This document shows, piece by piece, positions 1-8,799 of a stretch of 64,000 nucleotides of DNA. Below the pieces are notes generated by a model that saw nothing but the letters and a program-made list of their open reading frames with translations, was not told the DNA's origin and did no database searches. This DNA comes from Desulfurivibrio sp. (GTDB lineage: Bacteria; Desulfobacterota; Desulfobulbia; Desulfobulbales; SURF-16). Each line of letters opens with the position of its first letter. Positions within the stretch are counted from its first letter, which is position 1. The stretch lies in contig QZKJ01000004.1 of assembly GCA_003605035.1 (NCBI GenBank), positions 1 through 64,000 of the forward strand. The letters run 5' to 3'. Position numbers and translations under genes: made by a program.

Positions 1-25
1 CGAGGTGGAAGCGCCCACCAGATAG
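1..25 (+). CDS. Possible C-terminal end of an upstream gene (partial)
   Basis: One plus-strand frame reads EVEAPTR followed by a TAG at 23-25. A strong plus-strand terminator sits about 30 bases further on, so a plus-strand gene must end near here. Seven residues are too few to identify it, and the frame assignment is inferred from the terminator position only. Confidence 0.3.
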
Positions 26-52
26 TAACCAACCAACTCACCTCTGTTCTCC

Positions 53-87
53 GGCGGCGCATGATCCCCATGCGCCGCCTCTTTTTT
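53..87 (+). terminator. Rho-independent terminator
   Basis: Perfect 11-bp stem (GGCGGCGCATG at 53-63 and its complement at 69-79) with a 5-base loop, followed by a C and a run of six T on the plus strand. It fits termination of a plus-strand gene that enters from outside the window. Confidence 0.85.
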
Positions 88-112
88 CCCCGCCAGACCA
101 TCAATACGTTCA

Positions 113-328
113 TCAACAGCCGTGTTTGATCAGAAAATCCTCAACCATCTCCTGCATGATGTCAAGCTGGCTGCGTCCTGTTTCATGGATGATGATCCAG
201 CTGCAGCGGTGAAATGCCCGGTACAGGTCGGGCCGGATCTTGATTGTAAGCGATTCGAGACAATCGTCCCCTGCCTGCTGCGGCTTATCATCATCCAGGC
301 CGTTCCCGTCATTATTACCTGTTTTCAC
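113..328 (-). CDS. Small protein of ribbon-helix-helix type (putative)
   Basis: 71 aa, starting at a GTG whose bases overlap the TGA of the preceding HD-GYP regulator (GTGA overlap), so it is probably translationally coupled to it; an AAGGA motif lies about 10 bases upstream. The core TIKIRPDLYRAFHRCSWIIIHETG, followed by an amphipathic helix, resembles the strand-helix-helix layout of MetJ/Arc-type DNA-binding proteins (regular alternation TIKIRP, then two helices). The family is inferred by pattern only. It is the last gene of the kinase/regulator operon. It could be an autoregulator or an unrelated small protein. Confidence 0.6.
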   Translation of the reverse strand: MKTGNNDGNGLDDDKPQQAGDDCLESLTIKIRPDLYRAFHRCSWIIIHETGRSQLDIMQEMVEDFLIKHGC

Positions 329-1374
329 GCCAATAATTCCTTTATGCGGATAAACTCCTCTTTTCGTTTAAAGAATGCCTCAACCACCAGGGGATCAAAA
401 TGACGCCCCTTTTCCGCCAGAATAATCCTTTCCGCCTCGGCAACCGGGAAAGCCTTCTTATAGATGCGCACCGTGGTCAAGGCGTCAAAGACATCAGCCA
501 GGGCAACGATGCGCGCCTCCAGGGGAATGGACTCGCCGCGCAAACCGTTGACATAGCCGCTGCCGTCCCATTTTTCATGATGGTAGTAGGCGATATTGCG
601 GGCCATGGGGTCAATCTCCGCGTTATCCAGCATACGGTGGCCGATCACCACGTGCTGTTTCATTGCCTCGAACTCTTCCGGCGTATAGCTGCCCGGCTTT
701 TTGAGAATGGCATCGGCAATGCCGACCTTGCCCACATCATGCAGCGAGGCAAACAGCTTGATCCGCTTGACAAAAGTCCGGTCCGCTCCATAGGTATCCG
801 CCAGCAGCGTGGCATACTCACTCACCCTTCTGATATGATTGCCTGTTTCGTCATCATTGGCCAGGTTGGCGTTTTCCAGCACCGTCACCAGGCCCAGGGT
901 CATTTTTTCAATGGTTTGCGTCTTTTCATCCACCAGATGGGAGAGATGCTCTTCCCGGTTGGCCAGCATATTGTTCTTCTGGCGCAGTTCATCCTGCAGA
1001 TTTTTCAGCCGGAGCTGGGCCTTGACCCTGGCCAGCAGCTCATCCTTGTTAAAGGGCTTGGTCACATAATCCACCCCGCCGTTGCGGAAGGCCTCCACCT
1101 TGCTCTCCACATCCGTTTTGGCGGTGATAAAGATAATCGGAATTTCGCGGGCCTTCTGCTTGTCCTGCAGCAAGCGGGAAACCTGAAAGCCATCCATGCC
1201 CGGCATCATGATATCAAGCAGGATCAGGTCCGGCAGATCATGCTCGATCATGTCGAGCACCGCCGCACCAGTGGCAGCCATGCGGATCTGGCAATCCAGG
1301 CTCTGCACCAGCAGTTCGGCCAGCAGCCTTCGGTTCTGGGCAATATCATCAACGATCAGGATCTTGTTGGGCAT
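325..1374 (-). CDS. Response regulator with HD-GYP phosphodiesterase domain
   Basis: About 349 aa from the ATG at 1374 (MPNKILIVDD); an in-frame ATG at 1392 is an alternative. The N-terminal receiver domain (residues 1-125) has the acidic pair D9/D10 and phospho-acceptor D54 in LILLDIMMPGMDG. A short coiled linker follows, then an HD-GYP domain (from about residue 155) with HDVGK and HHEKWDGSGYVNGL. HD-GYP domains hydrolyse cyclic di-GMP; here the name motif reads GYV instead of GYP, a variant of the loop, while the HD and HHE metal ligands are intact. The start lies inside the 3' end of the upstream hybrid kinase gene, so the two are likely co-translated and partners. Cytoplasmic. Confidence 0.9.
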   Translation of the reverse strand: MPNKILIVDDIAQNRRLLAELLVQSLDCQIRMAATGAAVLDMIEHDLPDLILLDIMMPGMDGFQVSRLLQDKQKAREIPIIFITAKTDVESKVEAFRNGGVDYVTKPFNKDELLARVKAQLRLKNLQDELRQKNNMLANREEHLSHLVDEKTQTIEKMTLGLVTVLENANLANDDETGNHIRRVSEYATLLADTYGADRTFVKRIKLFASLHDVGKVGIADAILKKPGSYTPEEFEAMKQHVVIGHRMLDNAEIDPMARNIAYYHHEKWDGSGYVNGLRGESIPLEARIVALADVFDALTTVRIYKKAFPVAEAERIILAEKGRHFDPLVVEAFFKRKEEFIRIKELLA

Positions 1375-4300
1375 CTTGACACTTGCGGCCATTGGGTAAA
1401 AATGTCTCCAGTTTTCTGATGAGCTGCGGCAGGGCCTCATCATCAAAAGTCGCGGCAATCTGCTGCAGTTCCTGCTGCAGATCGCGTATTTCCTTAATAT
1501 AGACAAAATCGGCAAAAGAGGCGGCCAGCAGACGGATCTGGTCCGGATTAAAAATCTTCAGGTTCTTCTGCAGCACTTCAATGGCCTGGGCAAGATGAAA
1601 ACATAATTCCGGGCTGAGCACAAAGTTCCTGCTGGCCGCAAACGGCTGCCCCGGCGGCTCAGCCCCCATGTTTTCCCGGATGGCCAGGGAAAATCTGTCA
1701 GCCACCAGCAGATACATTTTCCGGTAAAAGATGCCCAGCTCCAGCGGTTTGGCCAGATAATCATTACAGCCGATCTGCAGAAATTTTTCTTTGTCGCCCG
1801 GCATGGCCTCGCCGGTCAGGGCAAGGACATAGAGGCTCTTCAACCGGTCGTTTTCGCGGATGCGCGCAATGGTCTGCATGCCGTCCAGCACCGGCATCTG
1901 CATATCGAGAATCAGCAGATCAAAATCAGCTTCCGCGAGCCGGTCCAGGGCCTCCTGCCCGTTGGCGGCCAGCACCGCATCGAGACCGAGATTGCGCAAC
2001 ATCTCTTTGATGAGATTCTGGTTCATTTCATCGTCTTCAGCCAGCAATACCCGCAATTTTATCCCGGCATGCGCCAGAGCGGCAGTCAGCATTTCCCCGG
2101 AAATGCGGATATCCTGTTCCGGAACAGCGCCCGTCTCGGTTGCCGCCGATTTCTGCAAAGGCAGCCGTACGGTAAAGACGGAGCCCCGGCCGCTATCACT
2201 CTCCAGGCTGATCGAGCCGCTCATCAGCGATACCAGGCGGCTGGTGATGCTGAGGCCAAGCCCTGATCCGCCATACCTGCGAGTGGAGGCGGCATCGCCC
2301 TGCTGGAACTCGGAAAAAATGACCTGCTGCTGTTGCCGGGAAATGCCGATACCCGTATCCGCCACCGTGAAAATTGCCGTGTCCTTCGCATAGCTGCAAT
2401 GCAGGGCAACGCTACCCTTTTCGGTGAACTTGAAACTGTTGCTGAGCAGATTGACCAGAATCTGGTTCAGGCGGATGCTGTCGCCGATCACCCAGTCAGG
2501 CATGTCGACGTTGCCGGAAATGCGGAAATCAATCCCTTTTTCCGCGGCCTGCGGGGAAAATATCTGCCCGAGATCGTTCATGGACTGGCGCAGGGAAAAT
2601 TCCTGGTGCACGATTTCCAGCTTGCCCGCCTCGATTTTGGCAAAGTCAAGAATGTCATTAATCAGGGCCAGCAGGTTCTTGCCGGCGCGGCTGATGGTGG
2701 CAAGCCGCTTTTTGTCCACCGGGCTTTCCGCCTCCATCAGCATCAGATCCGCATAGCCGAGAATGGCATTTAAGGGGGTCCTGATCTCATGGCCCATGTT
2801 CGCCAGGAAAAAGCTTTTCATCCGGCGGGCCTCAACTGCCTCCTGTTTTGCTCGCTGCAGGGAGAGCCCGATCTCCTGCAGCGGGGTGATTTCCCTGCCG
2901 TAGATGCGGATCAACCGGTTTTCCCGGATAAATTTCACCTGCCGCTCAATATTCGCGCCATCGATATCGACTTCATCAGTAAAATCCTGCCACATCTTCT
3001 CATCAAAATGAAGCAGCCTGGAATCGAACCCTGCCAGCAGCGGATGGTCGAGATCATCCCCGGCGTCAGGAAAGCGGTGGCGGGAGGCCGGATTGGCATA
3101 GGTGATCCGGCCATGCAGATTGATCTCAATGATCATTGCGGCATTCTCTTCGGGAAAAGAGGCCAGACGCAGCAGCTCCAGCTGAATTCGCCGCTGTTCG
3201 GATACATCCGCCTTGACCACGGCAAAATGGCTGATCGCTCCATCCCTGTCTTTCAGGGGGGCAATGGAGACATGCTCCCAGTACTTCTCCCCTTCCTTTT
3301 TCCTGCTCAGCACTTCTCCCTGCCAGGGCTGTCCCGAGCGGAGACTTTCCCACATGGCCAGCATCGGTCCTGCGGCCGGTTCGCCGCTGATCTCCCGCAG
3401 ATTCCTGCCTGCGGCCTCCTCAGCCTGGTACCCGGACAGCAGACAGAAGGCCCGGTTGACCATAACAATATCGCCCAGCCGGTCGATGACAAGCAGAGCG
3501 GCACTGCACTGCTGCAAGGCCTGGGAGACCAGAGCATCCTCATCAGCCTGCATCCGGGAACGGCTGCGCAGACCTACCGCCACGCCCAATGCCGCCAGGA
3601 GGGAGAGGGCCGCCCCGGCGATGAAAAACTGCCGGATAAAAACCACATTGTCAGTGCTCAGTGGCCAGGCCTTGAAATGATTGATAATTTTCCAGTAATA
3701 ATCACTGTCAGGGCTGGCGGCAATGCGTATCTCCGCCTGTGCCGCCGAGCCGGTCGCCCCGTTGGGCCTGGCCGGCTGACAGGTGACAAAGGTGACAATC
3801 TCCTGCCGGTCCAGGAACTGCCCGTGGTCAGCGCTGGCGATTTTTCCCCAGCTTTCCGGGTAGCGGATGGCAAATGAGTCATTCCTGCTCTCCGGTACAG
3901 CGGCATCATGAGAGTTGCCGGCCCCGACAAATTCCTTGCCCCACCTGTTCACCAGGGCAATCCTGCCCGGAAAGGCCGCGGCAATCTCCTGCAGTTCCCT
4001 TATAAAATGCTGCGGCCGGCATTCAACCACCACCATCCCCTGGTGGCGCCCCCTGTCGTCAAATACCGGGGCTGCGGCAACCAGCAGCGGTCCGGCTGCG
4101 TCCTTGCCCCCCGCCGTGCCAGCATCCATAGCGGAATCAGCCAGATACATCGCGCCTTTGCCAAGCAGTTTGGTCTGCTGGAAAAAGGTGGCCCGGGAGG
4201 CAGCCGACAGCTTTTCCCCGGTGATCATTGCCGCAGACAGCGCCGCCGAGCCTTCCCTGACCAGAACAACACCGCTGTCAGACAGATAGGTTATGCGGGC

Positions 4301-4669
4301 ATAGCTGTCGCCCCTTGTGGCGACAAAGCCGGCATACTCTTCCGCCAGCCTCTGCCGCGCCTCATCGTCACCGTGCGACAGGAAGGAATGCATGGCCTGA
4401 TGGGTGGCAAGATACCGCAGATCCGCGGCAAGTAGGGAGATGATATTGTCGATGGCGGCATGTACAACCTTGACGCATGCCATGGCCTTTTGCCGCTGCT
4501 GCCGGTTGCCTTCGCGGATATGGGCGTAGGAGCCGGCCAGCACGATGGCCAGAAGAAAAAGAAAGAGCGGGATATAGTGCTTGAGGAAACGTTTGACGGC
4601 AGTGACAAATTGTTTTTTGTCCGGCATCAGCTGGCCTTGAAAATGGATGGGCACATTAACAATTTTCAC
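1349..4669 (-). CDS. Membrane hybrid sensor histidine kinase
   Basis: 1106 aa. The chosen GTG start at 4669 has AGGA five bases upstream; the ATG at 4627 (MPDKKQF) is an alternative with a weaker site. Order: TM helix about 33-49; extracytoplasmic sensor region about 55-345 of double-Cache type; TM helix about 347-372; PAS/PAC about 378-500 (DRLGDIVMVNRAFCLLSGY) and a second degenerate PAS; HisKA with phospho-acceptor His627 in NMGHEIRTPLNAILGY; HATPase_c with GGSGLGLSI; receiver domain with acceptor D922 in LILDMQMPVLDG; then a helical tail of about 110 residues that might be a degenerate Hpt. It overlaps the HD-GYP regulator gene by 26 bases, so the likely output is control of cyclic di-GMP breakdown in response to an external ligand. 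The ligand cannot be told from sequence. Confidence 0.92.
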   Translation of the reverse strand: MKIVNVPIHFQGQLMPDKKQFVTAVKRFLKHYIPLFLFLLAIVLAGSYAHIREGNRQQRQKAMACVKVVHAAIDNIISLLAADLRYLATHQAMHSFLSHGDDEARQRLAEEYAGFVATRGDSYARITYLSDSGVVLVREGSAALSAAMITGEKLSAASRATFFQQTKLLGKGAMYLADSAMDAGTAGGKDAAGPLLVAAAPVFDDRGRHQGMVVVECRPQHFIRELQEIAAAFPGRIALVNRWGKEFVGAGNSHDAAVPESRNDSFAIRYPESWGKIASADHGQFLDRQEIVTFVTCQPARPNGATGSAAQAEIRIAASPDSDYYWKIINHFKAWPLSTDNVVFIRQFFIAGAALSLLAALGVAVGLRSRSRMQADEDALVSQALQQCSAALLVIDRLGDIVMVNRAFCLLSGYQAEEAAGRNLREISGEPAAGPMLAMWESLRSGQPWQGEVLSRKKEGEKYWEHVSIAPLKDRDGAISHFAVVKADVSEQRRIQLELLRLASFPEENAAMIIEINLHGRITYANPASRHRFPDAGDDLDHPLLAGFDSRLLHFDEKMWQDFTDEVDIDGANIERQVKFIRENRLIRIYGREITPLQEIGLSLQRAKQEAVEARRMKSFFLANMGHEIRTPLNAILGYADLMLMEAESPVDKKRLATISRAGKNLLALINDILDFAKIEAGKLEIVHQEFSLRQSMNDLGQIFSPQAAEKGIDFRISGNVDMPDWVIGDSIRLNQILVNLLSNSFKFTEKGSVALHCSYAKDTAIFTVADTGIGISRQQQQVIFSEFQQGDAASTRRYGGSGLGLSITSRLVSLMSGSISLESDSGRGSVFTVRLPLQKSAATETGAVPEQDIRISGEMLTAALAHAGIKLRVLLAEDDEMNQNLIKEMLRNLGLDAVLAANGQEALDRLAEADFDLLILDMQMPVLDGMQTIARIRENDRLKSLYVLALTGEAMPGDKEKFLQIGCNDYLAKPLELGIFYRKMYLLVADRFSLAIRENMGAEPPGQPFAASRNFVLSPELCFHLAQAIEVLQKNLKIFNPDQIRLLAASFADFVYIKEIRDLQQELQQIAATFDDEALPQLIRKLETFLPNGRKCQDAQQDPDR

Positions 4670-4748
4670 AAATTCCTAAGAAATATTCACAGTTATCCTA
4701 ATGCGGCCAGGCGGGGATTGCCAGAAAAAAATCATCCCCTCCCCATGC

Positions 4749-6074
4749 TCACATGTACATCATCTCATACCAGGGGGCATTGCCGACGATCTCGGGAATA
4801 GCCTCCACGGCAAGGCCCAGTCGCCCCATCCTTTGCGCCAGCCTGGCCGTATTTATCTTTTCAATTTCCACCCCGGCCATAAACCATGAGGAAAGCAGGT
4901 CGGCTATATAGACGGCATGCACCAGTTCAGGATTGATAACCGCTCGTTCCGGGTAATGATGGAGGCTGGCCGCCTCACCCAGGTTTTCCGGCAGATTCCA
5001 GATGATTGCCAACTCTTCACCGATCTTCTGGTGGTCGGTGGCAAAGGCCTCCCGCTCAATGCTGATCAGATCCGCCACTCCATCCCGCTGGCTGCAGTAA
5101 AACATCGGCCTGGAGGCAGCCACATACTGGTCCAGCACAATTTTGCCGATGTCATGCAGCAGACCTGCCGTATAGGCGGTCTGCACATCCAGGCCCTCAA
5201 TTTTCCGGGCAATAACCTTGGTCAGATTGGCAACGGCCAGCGCGTGCTTGAAAAGTCCACCCCTGAGCAGGGAATAGCCCCCTTCCTGTTTTTCAAAAAA
5301 ATCCTGCAGCGAAGTGGAAATGACAATCTCCAGCAGCCGGATTTCTCCCAGCACCAGGGTGGCCCTGTCGATGGAGTCGATCTTCCGGTACGGGCTGATC
5401 AAGGCTGAATTGCAATAACTGATGACCTTGGCGCTCAGCACCTGGTCGCGGCTTACCTCGTCGGCAACTTCCTGCATGTCATAATTGCCGCCATGCATGA
5501 GGCGTATCAGCTTGATGGTGATCTGGGGTATCGGTTTGGCTTTGACGATGGCGTCCCGGATATTCTCCGGCGTGGGTTTGACGATCTGTCGGGCACAGTC
5601 ATCCGGATGGAAAAAAGGCGTTATCCTGACCTGCCAGGTCGCCGTCTCGACGGAAATTTTCATGCCGAAACAGCCGCCTGTTTCCGATTTTCTTACCGGG
5701 ATGGCCTTATCTTTCAAAAACCGGTAAACACATTCGCAGGTCCGGCCGCCGATATCAAGATTCAGATCATACTGCGAAAAGGGGATCCCCAGGGCGCCCC
5801 CGGCAACCACCGCCTCAAGCCTGCCTGCATCGGCCCCGCTTTTGATCAGGTCATCGACAAAGAAACCCAGACATGATGAGGCGTAGCTCCTGGGCTGCCA
5901 GGAATTCTCCAGCCCCGGGGAATCAGGCAGCAAAATGTGGCAGAGCCCTCCCACCCGGGCAATCTTATCATAGATGGCAACACCGACGCATGTCAGCAGC
6001 AGGGCCTCAAAAATACGATGCTCGCCGGAGGATTCGATCAGATAATCCCCGGCGCTAACCAGCCTATGCTCCAT
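4749..6074 (-). CDS. CheD-HDOD fusion protein
   Basis: 441 aa; ATG preceded by AAAGGAG. Residues 1 to about 155 match CheD, the chemoreceptor glutamine deamidase: the catalytic Cys and His are present as C29 (LTCVGVAIYD) and H46 (GGLCHILLPDS), with GGRTCECVYRFL further on. Residues about 185-400 are an HDOD domain (MHGGNYDMQEVADEVSRDQ, YCNSALISPYRKIDSIDRA, GLLHDIGKIVLDQY), including an HD-type HDIGK motif. CheD modifies or binds chemoreceptors; HDOD proteins act as signalling adaptors. It sits 80 bases upstream of the hybrid kinase gene on the same strand and may form one signalling unit with it. No chemotaxis genes (cheA, cheY, mcp) are in the window. Confidence 0.9.
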   Translation of the reverse strand: MEHRLVSAGDYLIESSGEHRIFEALLLTCVGVAIYDKIARVGGLCHILLPDSPGLENSWQPRSYASSCLGFFVDDLIKSGADAGRLEAVVAGGALGIPFSQYDLNLDIGGRTCECVYRFLKDKAIPVRKSETGGCFGMKISVETATWQVRITPFFHPDDCARQIVKPTPENIRDAIVKAKPIPQITIKLIRLMHGGNYDMQEVADEVSRDQVLSAKVISYCNSALISPYRKIDSIDRATLVLGEIRLLEIVISTSLQDFFEKQEGGYSLLRGGLFKHALAVANLTKVIARKIEGLDVQTAYTAGLLHDIGKIVLDQYVAASRPMFYCSQRDGVADLISIEREAFATDHQKIGEELAIIWNLPENLGEAASLHHYPERAVINPELVHAVYIADLLSSWFMAGVEIEKINTARLAQRMGRLGLAVEAIPEIVGNAPWYEMMYM

Positions 6075-6262
6075 TGCACTCCTTTGTACGGCAAATTTTC
6101 CGGACAGGCATGAAGAGAGTTACTGCAATTATTATATCATGGAAGAAGGCGCGGCATTTGTCAATCAACCTGGAAGATCCGGCGAAAATCGTGTATTGCC
6201 AAACAGATGGAAGGATTAAGGCAGGACAAATAGCACAGCAAGGCAACGCCCCGGAAAGAGCG

Positions 6263-7177
6263 TTACTGCCGGCGCCAGGTTGCCAGCCGGATGCCGGCCA
6301 CGGCAAGAAAAATCCCGGCAACCTGCACGGCGGAAAGAATCTGCTGCAGAAAGACATGCCCCCAGATGCTGGTCAGCACCGGCTGCAGCAGCAGCAAGGT
6401 TGACGAAACCGCCACCGGCACATGGGGAAGAGCGGTGATGATGAGCCACCAGCCCACCACGGAGGAAAGCAAGGCATGCAGGGCAAGCCAGCCCAAAGCC
6501 GCCCGGCCGGGAATCGTCAGAGTGCCCTCGCCCGCCATGGGCAGCAGCAGAAAAAGAGAGGAGATCGCCGCCACCCAGAAAAGCACCTGCTGGGGAGTGA
6601 TCTGATAATTTCTGAGCAGACGCAGAATAATGAGAAAAAAAGAATAGGTCAGGGCGGTCACCAGCCCATAGATGAGCCCGGGCAGCACGGCCTGGCCGAT
6701 GCCGCGGGTAAGGGTCAGCAGGGCAATGCCCAGCAGGGCCAGCAGGCAGCCTGGCCAGAACCACTTCTGCAGGGCCTCCCGGAAAAAAAACAGCGCCAGA
6801 CCTGAAACGATGAGCACCTGCAGATTGCCCAACAGGGTGGCCGGGCCGGCCCCGAGGAAAATGATGCTGCGATGCCAGGCCCACAGGTCAATGGCAAAGA
6901 AAAACCCCTGCAATATCAAGAGAAAAGCAGCATGGCGGCCGCGCAGGAGGAAAGCGAGTCGGGGACTTGCCGCCTCCTGGGCCGCCTGCCCTTCTGCCTT
7001 CCGATGGGCGACCTGAAACGGACGGGTAAATGGATAGAGTGCCAGCCAGATGAGGGCGGCAAAAAAATTACGGTAAAAAGCGGAAACCGTGGGATGCACG
7101 CCGGACAGAGTGACCAGGATGGCCGAGGTGCTGATGCAGCAGATGCCCAGGACAAGCAGCAGGTACCACCTGTTCAT
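6263..7177 (-). CDS. EamA/DMT-family transporter
   Basis: 304 aa with about ten hydrophobic helices in two five-helix repeats, the EamA (drug/metabolite transporter) architecture. N-terminus MNRWYLLLVLGICCISTSAILVTLSG is the first helix; conserved glycine/proline patterns such as GPATLLGNLQVLIVSG fall in the helix 3-4 region typical of the family. It starts 29 bases after the stop of the HisA-like gene on the same strand, so it is probably the last gene of the fusA operon, although no clear ribosome-binding site is visible. Substrate unknown; members export amino acids, sugars or nucleosides. Confidence 0.85.
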   Translation of the reverse strand: MNRWYLLLVLGICCISTSAILVTLSGVHPTVSAFYRNFFAALIWLALYPFTRPFQVAHRKAEGQAAQEAASPRLAFLLRGRHAAFLLILQGFFFAIDLWAWHRSIIFLGAGPATLLGNLQVLIVSGLALFFFREALQKWFWPGCLLALLGIALLTLTRGIGQAVLPGLIYGLVTALTYSFFLIILRLLRNYQITPQQVLFWVAAISSLFLLLPMAGEGTLTIPGRAALGWLALHALLSSVVGWWLIITALPHVPVAVSSTLLLLQPVLTSIWGHVFLQQILSAVQVAGIFLAVAGIRLATWRRQ

Positions 7178-7206
7178 GGCAGATCAGCGCGGCGACCGGC
7201 AGTCAT

Positions 7207-7983
7207 TCATGCCGGCCCGCAGGATCGGCGATGAAAGGCCACTGCCTCGGCGTAGGTGATGCCGCTGCCGCCGAAGATATCCAGGGCGCTGCCGATGGTG
7301 GCGTCAAGACGGTTCCGGCCGAGGGCCTGCAGCTTTTCCAGATCAGCCAGACTTTGCACGCCGCCGGCATAGGTGGTGGGAATGGGCGTCCAGCGGCCCA
7401 GTTTTTCGGCCAGCTCATCTTCAATGCCCGCGCATTTGCCCTCCACATCAACGGCATGGATCAGAAATTCATGGCAGAAGGAGGCAAAATAGTTCAGCGA
7501 TTCTTCCGTGATGGCTATTGAGGTGAATTTCTGCCAGCGGTCGGTGACGATATAATAATCATTGCCCCTTTTCCGGCAGCTCAGATCCAGCACCAGATGC
7601 TCGCGGCCCACAGCGGCCATCATGCCGGCCAGCCGCTCTTCATGGATCATGCCGTCCTGAAAGACATAGGAGGTGACGATCACCGCTGAGGCCCCTTTGT
7701 CGAGCCAGTCGGCCGCATTGAGGGCATAGATGCCGCCGCCGATCTGCAGCCCGCCCGGCCAGGCGGCCAGGGCCTCTTCGGCAGCCGCCTGGTTGCCCGG
7801 GCCAAGCATGATCACATGGCCGCCGGTCAGCTGGTCGGCCTTATACATTTGCGCGTAATAGGCAGGTGGATGGGGAGAGATAAAATTGGTCGTCAGGGAC
7901 GCAGAAGGGGAATCAGACAGCGTGGAACCGATAATCTGCTTGACGCAGCCGTTATGCAGGTCAATACAGGGACGAAATCTCAT
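7207..7983 (-). CDS. hisA: HisA isomerase, eukaryotic-type
   Basis: 258 aa. Predicted 1-(5-phosphoribosyl)-5-[(5-phosphoribosylamino)methylideneamino]imidazole-4-carboxamide isomerase of histidine biosynthesis. The N-terminus MRFRPCIDLHNGCVKQIIGS and the phosphate-binding GGGIYALNAADWLDKGASAVIVTS and TYAGGVQSLADLEKL segments match the branch of HisA found in plants and fungi (HIS6-like) more than the usual bacterial HisA. Catalytic Asp is in PCIDLHNG; the second acidic residue is likely in FLIHAVDVEGKC. It lies between a P-loop ATPase gene and a transporter gene; no other histidine gene is in the window, so the pathway is scattered. Assignment to the eukaryote-like branch is from motif recognition. 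Confidence 0.82.
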   Translation of the reverse strand: MRFRPCIDLHNGCVKQIIGSTLSDSPSASLTTNFISPHPPAYYAQMYKADQLTGGHVIMLGPGNQAAAEEALAAWPGGLQIGGGIYALNAADWLDKGASAVIVTSYVFQDGMIHEERLAGMMAAVGREHLVLDLSCRKRGNDYYIVTDRWQKFTSIAITEESLNYFASFCHEFLIHAVDVEGKCAGIEDELAEKLGRWTPIPTTYAGGVQSLADLEKLQALGRNRLDATIGSALDIFGGSGITYAEAVAFHRRSCGPA

Positions 7984-8075
7984 AACATTGCCAATGCGGG
8001 CCGGGATTTCCGGATGCTGGATAAAAAGTCAGGGCAATCAATCCATGATCCGGAAACCCGCTCTCCGGAGGAAAA

Positions 8076-8789
8076 TCAACAGTTTTCCAGAATCAGCAAG
8101 GTGGACGGATCAAGAGTCAGACTCGGTTTGGCGCCGCCGACTTTACCATCGCGCTTGATGATATTCAAGGCAATACATTTCTTTTCCGGATCAGGCTGCA
8201 GCAGAATAATGGTGTCAAACAAGGCATCCGCTTCATGGCACGGGGCAGGGACACCGGAGTTGCTGACCCGCTCATCGCCACGGTGGCAGACGGCGGAAAA
8301 CCAGATGCTGATATTCATATCCTGGGCCAGGGCCCGCATCTGCCCAAGCACCTTCTCGGGCGAGATGGAACAGTCAAAACCGTCCACCAGCAGGCAGTCC
8401 GGCTGGAAGATGTTCTGGTCGATGAGGTCTTTCAGCCGCTCCCGCAGCTTGGCGACCCCGAAGCTCTCTTCATTGAAGGTCATGATCATCCGCTGGCACA
8501 TGAGCTCTTCTTCAATTTCGGCGGCATGCTCCAGATTACACGCCGTGGCGATGTCCTTGAAAATATCCTCATACCAGATTTTCGTTTTCTCCAGACTCTG
8601 CCCGATGCTCACGTGCAGCACCTTATTGCCCCGCAGCATGCTGTCCAAGGCAATCTGCACCAGGATAGCGGTCTTTCCCAAGCCGGCACGGGACATAACC
8701 AGTCCCATCTTGGGGGCTTCCGACTTGCCCTGATCCGCCGGACTCAGGACACGAAGCGGATTCTTTTTAATCAGATCCTCTTTCAACAT
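8076..8789 (-). CDS. RecA/DnaB-like P-loop ATPase, function unknown
   Basis: 237 aa. A Walker A motif SRAGLGKTAI lies near residue 35 and a Walker B-like segment LLVDGFDCS near residue 136, giving a RecA/KaiC/DnaB-type ATPase fold. The layout VLHVSIGQSLEKTKIWYEDIF after strand 2 is not one I recognise from a characterised family. The gene starts ten bases after the EF-G stop with AGGGGTG upstream of its ATG, so it is in the fusA operon. Single-domain and cytoplasmic. Conserved association with EF-G would need database comparison. Confidence 0.75.
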   Translation of the reverse strand: MLKEDLIKKNPLRVLSPADQGKSEAPKMGLVMSRAGLGKTAILVQIALDSMLRGNKVLHVSIGQSLEKTKIWYEDIFKDIATACNLEHAAEIEEELMCQRMIMTFNEESFGVAKLRERLKDLIDQNIFQPDCLLVDGFDCSISPEKVLGQMRALAQDMNISIWFSAVCHRGDERVSNSGVPAPCHEADALFDTIILLQPDPEKKCIALNIIKRDGKVGGAKPSLTLDPSTLLILENC

Positions 8790-8799
8790 AGTGTCACCC

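Noticed and set aside
400-1419. 339-aa plus-strand frame and similar long antisense frames at 2789, 36297 and 43575
   Set aside because: All are mirror frames of well-supported genes and show no homology that I recognise.
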